Shown: one piece after another, positions 34,653 to 44,921 of the stretch
Layout: each line of letters begins with the position of its first letter
Position numbering within the stretch: position 1 is the first letter of the stretch
Origin: Bacilli bacterium
GTDB lineage: Bacteria > Bacillota_I > Bacilli_A > RFN20 > CAG-288
Direction of reading: 5' to 3'
Assembly (NCBI GenBank): GCA_022652945.1
Contig: JALCRV010000001.1
Location: 195,384 to 259,383, forward strand
DNA length: 64,000 nucleotides
The notes under the pieces: generated by a model
Told to the model about the DNA's origin: nothing
Seen by the model: only the letters and a program-made list of their open reading frames with translations
The model's database searches: none
Position numbers and translations under genes: made by a program

Positions 34653-35408
34653 CTAGCAGTTTTCGATCAATTCCTTGAAGGAAGCAGCGGTCAAAGAAGC
34701 CCCGCCGACCAAAGCGCCATCGACATCTTCCTGGGCTAAATACCCGTGGATGTTGACAGGCTTCACCGAGCCACCGTAGAGAATCTCAATCTGCTGAGCG
34801 GCTTTCTTGGAATACAGTTCTTCAATCAGAGAGCGGATGTATTTGCAGATATTTTCCGCAATCTCTTCGGAAGCATTCTTTCCAGTGCCGATCGACCAGA
34901 CCGGTTCATAAGCGATGATGATGTGAGCAAGATCAGCTTCGGAGATTCCCATCAGACCGACAAGAATCTGGGAGCGGATAATGTCTTCAGCCATCCCGGC
35001 TTCGAATTCCTTCAAAGTCTCACCGACGCAGAAGATACCTCCCATGCCGGCTTTCGTCAAAGCCTTCAAGCGAAGGTTGCAATCGAAGTCATTCTCTTTT
35101 TCGTACGCTCTTCTTTCCGAGTGTCCGACCAAAGAGCCTTCAGCTCCGACTTCCTGGATCATCGGGATTGAGACATTGCCAGTATAAGCGCCGTGGTTAA
35201 GGTAATGTACCTCTTCCGCGTAGACTTTCAAGCCAGCTTTATGTTCGGCGACGTAGGCCAAGGATAAATAGGCCGGCGCCACACCGATGATAAGGTCTTT
35301 TTTCGCGGCAGCTGCAGTTAATGTCTCCGCTTCGGCGCAGAAGGCTTTCGCCTCGGCCAAAGTATTGTTCATCTTCCAGTTGCCGAAGAGGATCTTCTTT
35401 CTCGCCAT
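34653..35408 (-). CDS. tpiA: Triosephosphate isomerase
   Basis: The 251-residue glycolytic enzyme interconverts DHAP and glyceraldehyde 3-phosphate. FGNWKMN holds the N-terminal Lys, VGHSERR the electrophile His, AYEPVWSIGTGK the catalytic Glu, and YGGSVKP the phosphate loop. Length is normal. It starts 3 nt after the pgk stop and ends before a terminator. It also receives DHAP from the rhamnulose-1-phosphate aldolase. Confidence 0.98.
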   Translation of the reverse strand: MARKKILFGNWKMNNTLAEAKAFCAEAETLTAAAAKKDLIIGVAPAYLSLAYVAEHKAGLKVYAEEVHYLNHGAYTGNVSIPMIQEVGAEGSLVGHSERRAYEKENDFDCNLRLKALTKAGMGGIFCVGETLKEFEAGMAEDIIRSQILVGLMGISEADLAHIIIAYEPVWSIGTGKNASEEIAENICKYIRSLIEELYSKKAAQQIEILYGGSVKPVNIHGYLAQEDVDGALVGGASLTAASFKELIENC

Positions 35409-35411
35409 AAC

Positions 35412-36632
35412 TTACTTGACCTCGGCGATAACGTCGATGCCAGGCAGATGGCCATCGAATTGAATCATCTCAAGGGAAGCACCGCCACCGGTCGAAACGT
35501 GGGAGAACTTCTGCTTGTATCCGAACTGTTTAACAGCAGCAGCGGAATCGCCACCACCGACAACGGAGAAGCAATGAGGATTGCTAGCGATAGCTTCGCA
35601 GATGCCTTTAGTTCCAGCCTGGAACTGTTCTTTTTCAAAGACACCAGCAGGGCCATTCCAGAAGATGGTCTTGGCTCCAGCAATGATCTTCGCAAACTTG
35701 GCGACTGACTTCGGGCCGATATCCATACCCATCATATCAGAAGGGACTTTATCAGCAGCGACAGTCTTGATGACTTTCGGATCATCGAAGGCGTCAGCGA
35801 TGACATTATCAACCGGAAGCGCAATCTTGCCGGAAGCTAAGCATTTCTTAGCATATTCAAGCTGATCGAGCTCAACCGGAGAAGTGCCGGTCTCATAACC
35901 TTCAGATTTGAAGAAGGTGTAAGCCATAGCACCGCAGACGATGATGGTATCGCATTTCTTCAATAAGGAATCGATAACCTGAATCTTATCGGAAACCTTC
36001 AAGCCGCCTAAGATGGCGACATAAGGTCTTTGATCAGCAGCGACTTCGACGCAGCGAGAAAGCGCTACGACTTCTTTCTCAACGAGGTAGCCCATGACAA
36101 CCGGCTTCCCTTCCTTCTTCATCAATTCAGGGATACCGACGGTGGAGCAATGAGCACGGTGAGCCGAGCCGAAAGCATCCATGCAGAAGGCATCACCGAA
36201 CTTAGCCCAGTAAGCAGCTAATTCCGGATCATTCTTAGTTTCGCCTTTTTCATAACGGGTGTTCTGCATAACCAAAACATCGCCGTTCTTCATCTCAGCG
36301 ACAGCTTTCTCAAGCTCTTCGCCTCTGGTGACCGGAACGAAGACGACTTTCTTCCCGAGCAGTTCGCCTAAGCGAGCCGCAACCGGAGCCATATCGTTCT
36401 TTTTCTTCTGATCGGCGACTTCTTCCGGAGTCTTCTTAAAGTCAATCTTGCCCAAGTGGGACATAAGAATGACCTTGGCGCCTTTCTTGACCAATTCCTG
36501 AATGGTCGGAAGAGCAGCCTTGATACGATTATCATCTCTGATCGTCCCATCATCTTTGAAAGGGACGTTGAAATCGACTCTGACGATAACTCTTAAGCCT
36601 TCAGCTTTAAGATCCTTGACATGTGCTTTCAT
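35412..36632 (-). CDS. pgk: Phosphoglycerate kinase
   Basis: The 406-residue glycolytic kinase makes ATP from 1,3-bisphosphoglycerate. RVDFNVPF, LMSHLGKID, FGSAHRAHCSTVG, WNGPAGVFE and GGGDSAAAV are family motifs for substrate and nucleotide binding. AAAAGGAG lies before the ATG. It is transcribed with tpiA. A terminator separates it from gap upstream, so it either has its own promoter or depends on read-through. Confidence 0.98.
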   Translation of the reverse strand: MKAHVKDLKAEGLRVIVRVDFNVPFKDDGTIRDDNRIKAALPTIQELVKKGAKVILMSHLGKIDFKKTPEEVADQKKKNDMAPVAARLGELLGKKVVFVPVTRGEELEKAVAEMKNGDVLVMQNTRYEKGETKNDPELAAYWAKFGDAFCMDAFGSAHRAHCSTVGIPELMKKEGKPVVMGYLVEKEVVALSRCVEVAADQRPYVAILGGLKVSDKIQVIDSLLKKCDTIIVCGAMAYTFFKSEGYETGTSPVELDQLEYAKKCLASGKIALPVDNVIADAFDDPKVIKTVAADKVPSDMMGMDIGPKSVAKFAKIIAGAKTIFWNGPAGVFEKEQFQAGTKGICEAIASNPHCFSVVGGGDSAAAVKQFGYKQKFSHVSTGGGASLEMIQFDGHLPGIDVIAEVK

Positions 36633-36676
36633 TGTGATTATTAATCTCCTTTTTTAAAGCATTTTCCTGAAAAAAA

Positions 36677-36702
36677 CGTCCGAGCTTATTACCGCTCGGA
36701 CG
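36677..36702 (-). terminator. Terminator (or attenuator) between gap and pgk
   Basis: On the minus strand CGTCCGAGC pairs with GCTCGGACG around an 8-nt loop, followed by a run of T (plus-strand A, 36670-36676). Confidence 0.9.
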
Positions 36703-36717
36703 CCAGCAACTTTCTTA

Positions 36718-37746
36718 TTACTTGACGAGGAGCTTGCCGTACATCTTGGTCAGTCTGATGAGCTGGCAAGTGTAGGAATACTCGTTATCGTACCAAGCAA
36801 AGATATCGACGTGCTGATTGCCATCCGGATCGGTGAAGACGTTGGTATCAGTGGAATCATAGATGCCACCAGCAGTTAAGCCGATGATATCGGAGGAGAC
36901 GATCAGGTCATCGGTATAAGCCAGAGTGCCCTTCAGTTCGCCTTCAGCCGCAGCCTTCATGGCAGCGTTGATTTCTTTCTTATCAGCGACTTTGTTCTTG
37001 AGGATGACGTGCAGATCGATCAAGGAACCATCCATGACCGGAACACGGATCGCACCGCCTTGGAGTCTGCCGTTAAGTTGCGGAAGAACCAAGCCGATAG
37101 CTTTCGCCGCACCAGTGGAGGTCGGGACGATGTTCTGAGAGGAAGTTCTGCCACGGCGGAAATCCTTCTCTTTAACAACATCCAAAGTAGCCTGATCGTT
37201 GGTGAAGGCATGAACAGTGGACATATAGCCACCGACGATGCCGAATTTATCATCGAGGACTTTGCAAACCGGAGCTAAGCAGTTAGTGGTGCAGGAAGCG
37301 CCAGAGATAACTGTCTGATCCTTGGTAAGCTTATCGGTGTTGACACCGAAGACATAAGTCGGAGTAGTCTTATCTTTCGCCGGGGCAGAAATGACGACGC
37401 CTTTAGCGCCACCATTGAGGTGAGCCTGGCAGGAAGCAGCATCGGTGAAATGGCCGGTGCATTCGATGACGACATCGACATCATGCTTCTTCCAAGGAAT
37501 AAGAGTCGGATCCTTTTGCTTATAGATAGGAATCATCTTCCCATCGTAGACGAGGGAATCCTCAGTGGAAGAAATCTTCTCGACTTCCCAAGCACCATGA
37601 GCAGTATCGTGCTGGAGCAAATAAGCGAGGTTAGCAGGAGAAGAAAGATCGTTAATCGCGACAACTTCAAGTCCTTCTTCGACACAACGACGGAAAGCGA
37701 GACGGCCAATACGACCGAAACCATTAATACCGACTTTTACTGACAT
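36718..37746 (-). CDS. gap: Glyceraldehyde-3-phosphate dehydrogenase
   Basis: The 342-residue NAD-dependent enzyme has the Rossmann start INGFGRIGRLAFRR, the catalytic Cys in SGASCTTNCLAPV, STVHAFTNDQ, and the C-terminal WYDNEYSYT. Length is usual. AAGGAGG precedes the ATG, and a good promoter lies upstream. A terminator directly after the gene allows it to be made in excess over pgk-tpiA. Confidence 0.98.
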   Translation of the reverse strand: MSVKVGINGFGRIGRLAFRRCVEEGLEVVAINDLSSPANLAYLLQHDTAHGAWEVEKISSTEDSLVYDGKMIPIYKQKDPTLIPWKKHDVDVVIECTGHFTDAASCQAHLNGGAKGVVISAPAKDKTTPTYVFGVNTDKLTKDQTVISGASCTTNCLAPVCKVLDDKFGIVGGYMSTVHAFTNDQATLDVVKEKDFRRGRTSSQNIVPTSTGAAKAIGLVLPQLNGRLQGGAIRVPVMDGSLIDLHVILKNKVADKKEINAAMKAAAEGELKGTLAYTDDLIVSSDIIGLTAGGIYDSTDTNVFTDPDGNQHVDIFAWYDNEYSYTCQLIRLTKMYGKLLVK

Positions 37747-37773
37747 TACTAATGTCCTCCTTATACGTAATTA

Positions 37774-37803
37774 ATTATAATACAAATAAAAGGAACTTCT
37801 CAA
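37774..37803 (-). promoter_or_regulatory. Promoter of gap
   Basis: On the minus strand TTGAGA (37803-37798) and consensus TATAAT (37779-37774) are 18 nt apart. Confidence 0.7.
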
Positions 37804-37819
37804 TAATCCATCGCTTATC

Positions 37820-37831
37820 AAAAGCGCTTTT
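37820..37831. promoter_or_regulatory. GCGCTT-centred palindrome upstream of gap
   Basis: AAAAGCGCTTTT is a perfect 12-bp palindrome about 17 nt upstream of the gap -35. It resembles the core of a Cre box but lacks its outer G and C positions. Confidence 0.35.
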
Positions 37832-37876
37832 TAGCCCTTTTAAGCCTCAAAGTCACCTTCGGAGAAAGAAACTCTT

Positions 37877-37899
37877 TAAAAAAGGCCTTAAATAGGCCT
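37877..37899 (-). terminator. Probable terminator of whiA
   Basis: On the minus strand AGGCCT-ATTTA-AGGCCT is followed by TTTTTT. The stem is short (6 bp). Confidence 0.6.
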
Positions 37900-37963
37900 A
37901 TGTTATACGCTAAGACGATAAACCGGTATATCGGTCAAAAGAAATAAATTACCGACTCTTAGT

Positions 37964-38911
37964 TTATCTTAGTTTTGAAGCATCCTCATGGAACTTGTTA
38001 AAAATATGGACGACCCCTGACTTAGTCATCGTCAGCCCCCTCTTCTGAGCCAGTTCCGCCAGCTCCTGATAAGAGGCGTCTTTATTTTCTTTCCTAATAT
38101 CCGCCAAAATCCTCGTTCGCTCCGTGAAATAGACCTTGCCGATTTTTTTCTCCAAAAGATCGATGTCTTCCAGATTTCCCTCACCGTTTTTTAAAGCGCG
38201 GGAATAATTGGCTTGCTCACAGATAGTCAACCGATTTTCGTTGTTAAAATAATCTCTTTCCAACCGAGCGTTTTCAAACTCAAACATCATGCTTACCGCT
38301 CCAATATAGGAAAGGAAAACGGAAATCTGATCAGACTGCTTAAGATATAGGACAAAGCGGTTTCTTCTTTCGATGATTTTAAAATTCATCTTGTTCTCGT
38401 CTCTAAAAGAAAGCAGTCGTGAAAGCACCAGTTCCGCTTCATCTCTCTGATTGAAAACAACCTCGCAAAAATAACGTCCCGAGGAAGGATCGGAAATCTG
38501 TCCAGAAGCCAAAAAAGTCCCGATCATAAACCCGTGAAAAAGATCTTCGCTGAAAAATCTCTTGGAGGAGGTCATCCGTTCCAAGCCATCGAGAATTTCC
38601 AAGTCCTTTAAAATGAACTGCGGATTTTCCTCGATATCGATATGATAGATTAAAGACTTATTCAACCTCAGTTGTTTAGTGTAGGTCAGCTTAGGTTGGA
38701 CTTTATAAACTTCTTTAAAGGAAGTAAAGATAAATTTAGCGACCGAAGCGGAGGCGGAAGAGAGTCGTAAAACAGTTTTCGGGACGATAGATAGCGCCCC
38801 GGAATACCTGACAAAACCTGAGAGAATCGCTCTTTTCTCTTCTGACTGGTAAGTGGAAAGCGCCAACTCCTCTTTGATTCTTTTTGAAAAAGTCTCTCCG
38901 TTTCTCGCCAT
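37964..38911 (-). CDS. whiA: DNA-binding protein WhiA
   Basis: The 315-residue protein has the WhiA layout: a LAGLIDADG-like N-terminal region (SFSKRIKEELA-type start, RAILSGFVRYSGAL) and a C-terminal HTH (DASYQELAELAQKRGLTMTKSGV). In Bacillota WhiA binds DNA and influences chromosome segregation and cell division; in actinobacteria it controls sporulation. It begins 3 nt after trxB and ends the hprK-lgt-trxB-whiA string, a Bacillota gene order from which rapZ and yvcK are missing here. Confidence 0.92.
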   Translation of the reverse strand: MARNGETFSKRIKEELALSTYQSEEKRAILSGFVRYSGALSIVPKTVLRLSSASASVAKFIFTSFKEVYKVQPKLTYTKQLRLNKSLIYHIDIEENPQFILKDLEILDGLERMTSSKRFFSEDLFHGFMIGTFLASGQISDPSSGRYFCEVVFNQRDEAELVLSRLLSFRDENKMNFKIIERRNRFVLYLKQSDQISVFLSYIGAVSMMFEFENARLERDYFNNENRLTICEQANYSRALKNGEGNLEDIDLLEKKIGKVYFTERTRILADIRKENKDASYQELAELAQKRGLTMTKSGVVHIFNKFHEDASKLR

Positions 38912-38914
38912 AGT

Positions 38915-39844
38915 TTATTTCTGCTCTTTATCGTGTAAATACGCTCGGCAGCTAACCGCCCCAACTCCACCATCGGAGACAGCGGTGATAACCTGCCTTA
39001 AGACAGCATTGCGGACATCGCCGACAGCGAACAAACCTTCGACCGGTGTACGCATATGTTCGTCAACTTTTATCTGTCCTTTTTCATCCAAAACATCCAT
39101 ATAGCCTAAAAACTCGCTCATCGGAGTGGAGCCGAGGAAGATGAAAAGCCCTTCGACATCTAAAGTCTTTTCTTCTCCGCTCACTTTATTCTTAATAACT
39201 AGATGCTCTAGTCTTCTAGCACCGGATGAGGCAACGATTTCAGAAGAAGAGAAGACCATTACATTCTTTAAAGAGTGAAGCGAAGTCATTTCTTTCTCTG
39301 AAGCTTGGAATGTTTCATTGGGATTGATAAGGTAAACAGGATTACAAATGGAGGAGAGATATTCGGTATCTTTCAGAGCTTCCGATGTGTTGCCAATCAC
39401 TGCGACAGGCTTATTTTTATGGAAGGGGGCGTCGCATTCCGCACATCTGGAAAGCCCATTTTCAAAATAAGCGTCGGACCCGGGGACTTTAAAAGGTTTA
39501 TTGCGAATGCCAGCAGCGATAATCACCGCTTGGAAACGGTAAGCGGATTTATCGGTCTTCAGATCGAAATTGCCATCATCATTCTTGCTGATTGAACGAA
39601 CGGATTCTTTCCGGATATCAATCTCGAAGTGTTTAACTTGTTCAGTAAACTTCACTGCGAGATCTTTTCCATCCCCTATAAAGCCCGGGTAGTTTTCAAT
39701 CTCGTGGATGATATTAAGTTTTCCACCGATTTCATTCTCTTCAAAGCAGATTGGAGAGATATTGCTTCTTTTCAAATAAATCGCCGCCGCGATTCCAGAA
39801 GGACCCATACCGATAATCGCGACTTTGTTGATTTCGTTACCCAT
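38915..39844 (-). CDS. trxB: Thioredoxin reductase (TrxB-like)
   Basis: The 309-residue flavoprotein has FAD and NADPH Rossmann motifs (IGMGPSGIAAAIYLKR near the N-terminus and VIGNTSEALKDTEYL near 150) and the redox pair in RCAECDAPF. The C-terminal FAD motif GLFAVGDVRNAVLRQV is complete. It should reduce thioredoxin with NADPH. The second nucleotide motif (GNTSEA) departs from the usual GGGxxA, so cofactor preference might differ. It sits between lgt and whiA. Confidence 0.88.
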   Translation of the reverse strand: MGNEINKVAIIGMGPSGIAAAIYLKRSNISPICFEENEIGGKLNIIHEIENYPGFIGDGKDLAVKFTEQVKHFEIDIRKESVRSISKNDDGNFDLKTDKSAYRFQAVIIAAGIRNKPFKVPGSDAYFENGLSRCAECDAPFHKNKPVAVIGNTSEALKDTEYLSSICNPVYLINPNETFQASEKEMTSLHSLKNVMVFSSSEIVASSGARRLEHLVIKNKVSGEEKTLDVEGLFIFLGSTPMSEFLGYMDVLDEKGQIKVDEHMRTPVEGLFAVGDVRNAVLRQVITAVSDGGVGAVSCRAYLHDKEQK

Positions 39845-39983
39845 AAAAATACCTCTTTTTTAAGATTGGCCGATAAGCCGATTAGACAAATAGAAACAGC
39901 TTTGGCATTACTGCTTTAGTTTTAACATAACGAGGCGGAGAACGGAAAGAAAACGCTTGAAACCGAAAAGGGGAGTCAAAGCA

Positions 39984-40871
39984 TCAAAGACTCTTAACGC
40001 CAGCCTTCTTTTCTTTGATGTCTCTGACGAGGTGGTTAGCTACGACCGCTAAGACACCGGCGACAATAAAGATAATACCCATGATAACCGCCTGCATATC
40101 TTTGATATTTCCAGTAGTTTCCGCACCCATATTGAATTGCTTATCTCTTAAAGGCTCCAAAAGAACTCTGACAAATCCATACCAAGAGAAATACAGGAAC
40201 ATCTGATCGCCTTTCCGATAATGGCGAGAGAAGACTAAAGGCACAAATCGGGTCAGGAAGAAATATCCCCCGAGGTTAATCATCGCCTCTAGGAAAAACA
40301 AAGGCACGCGATAGCTGCCACCGATCATCATCCTTTGATTAATAAATGACGGCAGCCCTCCCCAAGCGGAGACATCGACAATCTGTCCGTAAACTTCTTG
40401 GTTCACAAAATTACCCCAGCGTCCGATTACTTGCCCAATTAAGATTGTCGGGCCAGCACAATCAGCCGCCTCAAATAAATCCCAGCCTTTTCTTCTGAAA
40501 ATGACCACTAAAAGCCCAACTAAGGCTCCACCGATAGCCCCGCCCTGGATAGCTAACCCGCCTTCCCAAGTACGGAAGACCGCCAAGAAGTCATTGGCAT
40601 ATTCGCCATTCGCACCCGGCCATGTCGCAATAACATACCAGATACGCGCCCCGACCACACCTCCGGGAAAAGCCCAAAGGAAAACAGTGCTGAAGACATC
40701 CATCGGCATGCCCTTTTTATGGGCGCGGTAATTAGAAAGATACAAAGCAATCAAGCCACCAGACAAAAGACACAGCGCATAAAAAGTAATCTTGATGCCG
40801 AAGACGGTAAAATACTTCCCTCCGGCGGTGTCGAATCCAAACCATTCGATCAGTGCATTGATTCCGTTCAT
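39984..40871 (-). CDS. lgt: Prolipoprotein diacylglyceryl transferase
   Basis: The 295-residue membrane enzyme moves diacylglycerol from phosphatidylglycerol to the lipobox Cys of prolipoproteins such as the one at 1501. GQVIGRWGNFVNQEVYG is the Lgt signature with the essential Arg and Asn. About seven helices are seen. The start overlaps the hprK stop by 4 nt (ATGA type), as in many Bacillota. Confidence 0.95.
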   Translation of the reverse strand: MNGINALIEWFGFDTAGGKYFTVFGIKITFYALCLLSGGLIALYLSNYRAHKKGMPMDVFSTVFLWAFPGGVVGARIWYVIATWPGANGEYANDFLAVFRTWEGGLAIQGGAIGGALVGLLVVIFRRKGWDLFEAADCAGPTILIGQVIGRWGNFVNQEVYGQIVDVSAWGGLPSFINQRMMIGGSYRVPLFFLEAMINLGGYFFLTRFVPLVFSRHYRKGDQMFLYFSWYGFVRVLLEPLRDKQFNMGAETTGNIKDMQAVIMGIIFIVAGVLAVVANHLVRDIKEKKAGVKSL

Positions 40872-41815
40872 TTTTCTTCACTTTCCAAATTAAGTTCTGC
40901 GACTTTTCTAGACTCATCCATCCTCTTTTCAAACTCGGCGGCAGAATCGAATCCGTAATCTTTCAATTTATAATTCGTAACTGCCACCTCGATAACTTCC
41001 GCCATCGAACGTCCAGGCGAGACTGGCAGTTTAATATATGGGATCTTTATTCCGAGATACTCAATCGTATCTCCAGAATTTCCTATTCGATCAATCGATT
41101 CCGCCGGATTAAAAGGTTTCAAATCGATGCAGTAACGAATATGCGCCTTGCGTTTAATAGCATTAATTCCGAACATTCGCGGGACATCGATAATCCCGAT
41201 TCCTCTGACTTCCATCATTCCGTAAGTTAAAGCGGGTGAAGAACCTTCGAGACGATTACGGACATTTAAGATATCAACTTTATCATCAGCAACTAAGATA
41301 TGTCCTCTTTTAATCAAATCTAAAGAGACCTCTGATTTGCCGATGCCGGAATCGCCGATCAGAAGGCATCCAGCTCCGAAGATTTCCAATAAGTTAGCAT
41401 GAATCGAAGTCCGAGGAGCCAGACTCTCGGCTAAAAAGCTTAAGGCATCGGCTTCAAAAGCGGAAGTTTCAACTTCGGTTGCAAAGACGCAACAATCTTT
41501 TTCCTTCGCGGCTTTTAAAATCACCGGCGGGCAATCCACCCCGTGGCAGATGATGATACCCGGGGTCTCATCTGAACAAATGGTCAAGAAAGCCTGATAA
41601 GCTTCCATCTCGCTCATATGAGCTAAGAAGGCCGCTTCTTTCCGTCCGACCAAGACCAGACGCGATTTTTGATGATATTCAAAAAAGCCAGCCATTTCCA
41701 AGCCTGGGCGATCGACTTCGATGACCTTGATAGGTCTTTTTAAAGCTTTAGGGGAGGTGAAAAAGGGTTTGAGGCTGAAATTATCGGCTAAATCTCCGAT
41801 TGTACAGTAATTCAT
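40868..41815 (-). CDS. hprK: HPr kinase/phosphorylase
   Basis: I prefer the internal start at 41815 (MNYCTIGDLADNF), which gives 315 residues as usual for HprK; the track start adds 20 residues. GDSGIGKSEVSLDL is the Walker A loop with the HprK signature following (MEVRGIGIIDVP and the catalytic region). HprK phosphorylates HPr or Crh on a serine at high fructose-bisphosphate and ATP and removes it with phosphate. Its partner is probably the Crh-like protein at 55791. An AGGAG-like site lies upstream. Forms an operon with lgt. Confidence 0.95.
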   Translation of the reverse strand: MNYCTIGDLADNFSLKPFFTSPKALKRPIKVIEVDRPGLEMAGFFEYHQKSRLVLVGRKEAAFLAHMSEMEAYQAFLTICSDETPGIIICHGVDCPPVILKAAKEKDCCVFATEVETSAFEADALSFLAESLAPRTSIHANLLEIFGAGCLLIGDSGIGKSEVSLDLIKRGHILVADDKVDILNVRNRLEGSSPALTYGMMEVRGIGIIDVPRMFGINAIKRKAHIRYCIDLKPFNPAESIDRIGNSGDTIEYLGIKIPYIKLPVSPGRSMAEVIEVAVTNYKLKDYGFDSAAEFEKRMDESRKVAELNLESEEK

Positions 41816-41925
41816 TATTGGGCCTTGCTCCTTTTTTAACAATTTGATTATAGTTGAATGTCGGAAGGTTTTCATCTGACAGTATCAGTTGCTTAAATAC
41901 TAACGCTTAAAGCCAGAAGAGAAAA

Positions 41926-44748
41926 CTATTTATTTAGATATCTCTTTAAATATTGACCCGTATAAGATTGTTCGCACTGCGCGACCTCTTCGGGGGTTCC
42001 TTGAACAACTAATTGTCCGCCTTCATCACCACCCTCCGGACCTAAATCCACAACCCAGTCAGCGCATTTAATAAAATCTAGATTATGTTCAATCACAACG
42101 ACAGTGTTTCCATTCTCCACAAACTGATTAAGGACATTGACCAGTTTTTTAATATCGTCTGTATGAAGACCGGTCGTCGGTTCATCCAAGATATATAGAG
42201 TATTGGAGGTGGAGACTTTCTCCAATTCGAAAGCTAATTTGACTCTTTGCGATTCTCCGCCTGATAAGGTCGGAGACGGCTGACCGAGTTTAATGTAACC
42301 TAAGCCGACATCGAGCAACGTTTTCAGTTTTCTTTCAATGCCGGGGATGTTGCGGAAAAATTCATATGCATCCTCCGAACGCATATCTAAGACATCGTAA
42401 ATATTCTTCCCTTTATAGGTGACTTCTAGGATTTCATCGGTGTATCTCTTACCGTGACAGACCGGACAAGTGACGTAGACATCCGGCAAAAAGGCCATTG
42501 AAATACGAACCACACCATCGCCTTGGCAGGCTTCGCATCTTCCGCCTTTGGTATTAAAAGAGAACGAACTCTTATCAAACCCCTTCAGTCTCGCTTCCTT
42601 CGTCGAAGCGAAAACATCGCGGATGTCATCGAAGACTTTGACATAAGTCGCCGGGTTAGAACGCGGGGTCTTACCGATCGGATCCTGGGAAACATTGATT
42701 ACTTTATCAAAGTAATTTAACCCGATGATATTATCGTATTCTCCGGGTTTTTCTTTTCCGATACCAAGCTTTGAAAGCATCGCCTTATAGAGGACTTCCG
42801 TAACCAAAGAAGACTTGCCCGAACCGGAAACACCGGTCACCAAATTTAAAGCCCCAGTCTTAAAAATCACATTAATGTTCTTTAAGTTATGGCATCTAGC
42901 GCCTTTGATGATTAAGTTATGGATTCCCGGGCGACGGAAGGAAGGAACTTCAATTCTCTTCCGACCAGCCAAATAATCGCCGGTAATCGAATCTGGGCAA
43001 TTTACAATATCCGTTGGTTTTCCTTGGAAGACCACTTTGCCACCATGTTCTCCGGCTCCCGGGCCGATATCAACTAGATAATCAGCTGCGCGCATCGTGT
43101 CTTCATCGTGTTCAACCACGATTAAGGTGTTACCTAAATCCCTCATCTCTTTCATCGTCTTGATGAGTTTATCGTTGTCCCTTTGATGTAAACCGATCGA
43201 AGGCTCATCAAGGACGTAAATAATACCTGATAATTTAGAGCCGATCTGGGTGGCTAAACGTATACGCTGCGACTCACCGCCCGACAAAGTCATCGCTTCT
43301 CTTGAAAGAGTCAGATATTCCAAGCCGACATCGCACAAGAAAGAAAGCCTGGCTTTGATTTCCTTAATGACCATGTCCGCAATCGAAGCCTGGGTCGGAG
43401 TCAGGTGGATTCGCTCAAACCATTCCAAGAGTTTCCTTAAAGGCATCTGGCACAGATCAAAGATGTTCTTGTTATCGACATAAATAGATAAAACCGCCGG
43501 ATTCAGCCTCGCCCCGTGACAGGATTCACAGATGTGAGTCGTCATAAAAGTATAGTAGTAATCCTTCATCATCTCCGACTCGGTTGTGTTATATAGACGG
43601 TTGATCTTATCGAGCACACCTTCAGTAGCGGTTTTATGAAGCAAGGAGCCGTTAGAAGTCTTCACCGTATAAGGGACCGGTTCAGAGGGCCCGTTAAAGA
43701 TAATCTTCTTCTGCTCGGGAGTCAGTTTCCTAAAAGGAATATCGGTCGGAATAGAGTAAAACTTACAGATGTTCTTTAAGTCCATCCAATCGAAAGTCTC
43801 CACCGCCTGCTTATTCACCGAGTAGAAGCGGATGGCACCTTCTTCAATTGACAGATTTTCATCCGGTACTAACAAGGCCGGATCAGCCGTGATTTTGACA
43901 CCCAAGCCTTTGCAATCCGGGCAACAGCCTAAAGGGTTATTGAAAGAAAAAAGCCGCGGTTCGATCTTCGGAACGGAAAAGCCGCAAATCGGGCAGGAAT
44001 GATGCTCGGAGTAAAGGTTAGTCTTCCCATCCACATCGACATTGACAAACCCGTTAGCGATATCTAAAGCCGCTTTTAAGCCTTCAAGGATTCTTTCTTT
44101 CGATTCCGGTTTCAGGATAATTCGGTCGACCACGATATCAATGTTGTGTTTCTTGCTCTTATCCAATAAAGGAACAGCCGGGTAGCGCATCTCTTCCCCG
44201 CCATCGATTCTCATCCGCGAAAAACCAGCTTTGAAAAACTTCTCCATATCATCGTAATGCGTGCCTTTTTCATTTCTGGCTAAAGGAGCCAAAATTGTAA
44301 TCTTCGCTCCCTCCGTATTCGCCATGACCAGCCCGAGAATCTGCTCAGCCGTCAGAGCTTCGATTTTTATATGATGATTAGGGCAGTAAGCCTCACCGAT
44401 TCTCCCGTATAAAAGACGCAGGTAGTCATAAATCTCCGTCACGGTCCCGACAGTGGATCGAGGGTTATGTGACTTAGTCTTCTGATCGATGGAAATCGTT
44501 GGAGTCAGACCATCGATAGAGTCGACATCCGGCTTTTCATAGGAACCTAAAAACTGCCGAGCGTAGGAAGACAACGATTCGATATAACGCCTTTGGCCTT
44601 CAGCAAAAATCGTATCGAAAGCCAAAGTTGACTTGCCCGAGCCGGAAACCCCGGTAAAGACAACCAAAGAATCCTTGGGGATTGTGACATCGATATTCTG
44701 GAGGTTGTTCTCTCTCGCCCCTTTTACAACAATTTCGTTTTTATCCAT
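41926..44748 (-). CDS. uvrA: Excinuclease ABC subunit A
   Basis: The 940-residue DNA-repair ATPase finds bulky lesions and loads UvrB. It has two ABC modules with Walker A loops ([12 protein letters not shown] and [11 protein letters not shown]), signatures [12 protein letters not shown] and [12 protein letters not shown], and zinc modules CPICGFSV...CCPDC and CEACQGDG...CPVCHG. Length is standard. No uvrB lies beside it in the window. A TATACT-like element lies in the upstream region of either strand. Confidence 0.98.
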   Translation of the reverse strand: MDKNEIVVKGARENNLQNIDVTIPKDSLVVFTGVSGSGKSTLAFDTIFAEGQRRYIESLSSYARQFLGSYEKPDVDSIDGLTPTISIDQKTKSHNPRSTVGTVTEIYDYLRLLYGRIGEAYCPNHHIKIEALTAEQILGLVMANTEGAKITILAPLARNEKGTHYDDMEKFFKAGFSRMRIDGGEEMRYPAVPLLDKSKKHNIDIVVDRIILKPESKERILEGLKAALDIANGFVNVDVDGKTNLYSEHHSCPICGFSVPKIEPRLFSFNNPLGCCPDCKGLGVKITADPALLVPDENLSIEEGAIRFYSVNKQAVETFDWMDLKNICKFYSIPTDIPFRKLTPEQKKIIFNGPSEPVPYTVKTSNGSLLHKTATEGVLDKINRLYNTTESEMMKDYYYTFMTTHICESCHGARLNPAVLSIYVDNKNIFDLCQMPLRKLLEWFERIHLTPTQASIADMVIKEIKARLSFLCDVGLEYLTLSREAMTLSGGESQRIRLATQIGSKLSGIIYVLDEPSIGLHQRDNDKLIKTMKEMRDLGNTLIVVEHDEDTMRAADYLVDIGPGAGEHGGKVVFQGKPTDIVNCPDSITGDYLAGRKRIEVPSFRRPGIHNLIIKGARCHNLKNINVIFKTGALNLVTGVSGSGKSSLVTEVLYKAMLSKLGIGKEKPGEYDNIIGLNYFDKVINVSQDPIGKTPRSNPATYVKVFDDIRDVFASTKEARLKGFDKSSFSFNTKGGRCEACQGDGVVRISMAFLPDVYVTCPVCHGKRYTDEILEVTYKGKNIYDVLDMRSEDAYEFFRNIPGIERKLKTLLDVGLGYIKLGQPSPTLSGGESQRVKLAFELEKVSTSNTLYILDEPTTGLHTDDIKKLVNVLNQFVENGNTVVVIEHNLDFIKCADWVVDLGPEGGDEGGQLVVQGTPEEVAQCEQSYTGQYLKRYLNK

Positions 44749-44921
44749 GCTTCACACCCCCCTGATAAATCGCATTCTTTATTATACTTTATCTGCAGAG
44801 AAAATACCCTCTTTTGCTTGCCTTACCAAGGAAGAAATTTCTGTGAATCTGATATACTGAGAATCAGCGGGCAAATCAGCTCATAAAATAAAAAGATTAT
44901 TGTAGGAAAGGATTACAAAAG

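Noticed and set aside
44857-44921. Possible riboswitch or attenuator before the acetyltransferase gene
   Set aside because: Only a TATACT-like -10 and a short AT-rich leader are visible; no conserved riboswitch pattern or terminator was recognised.
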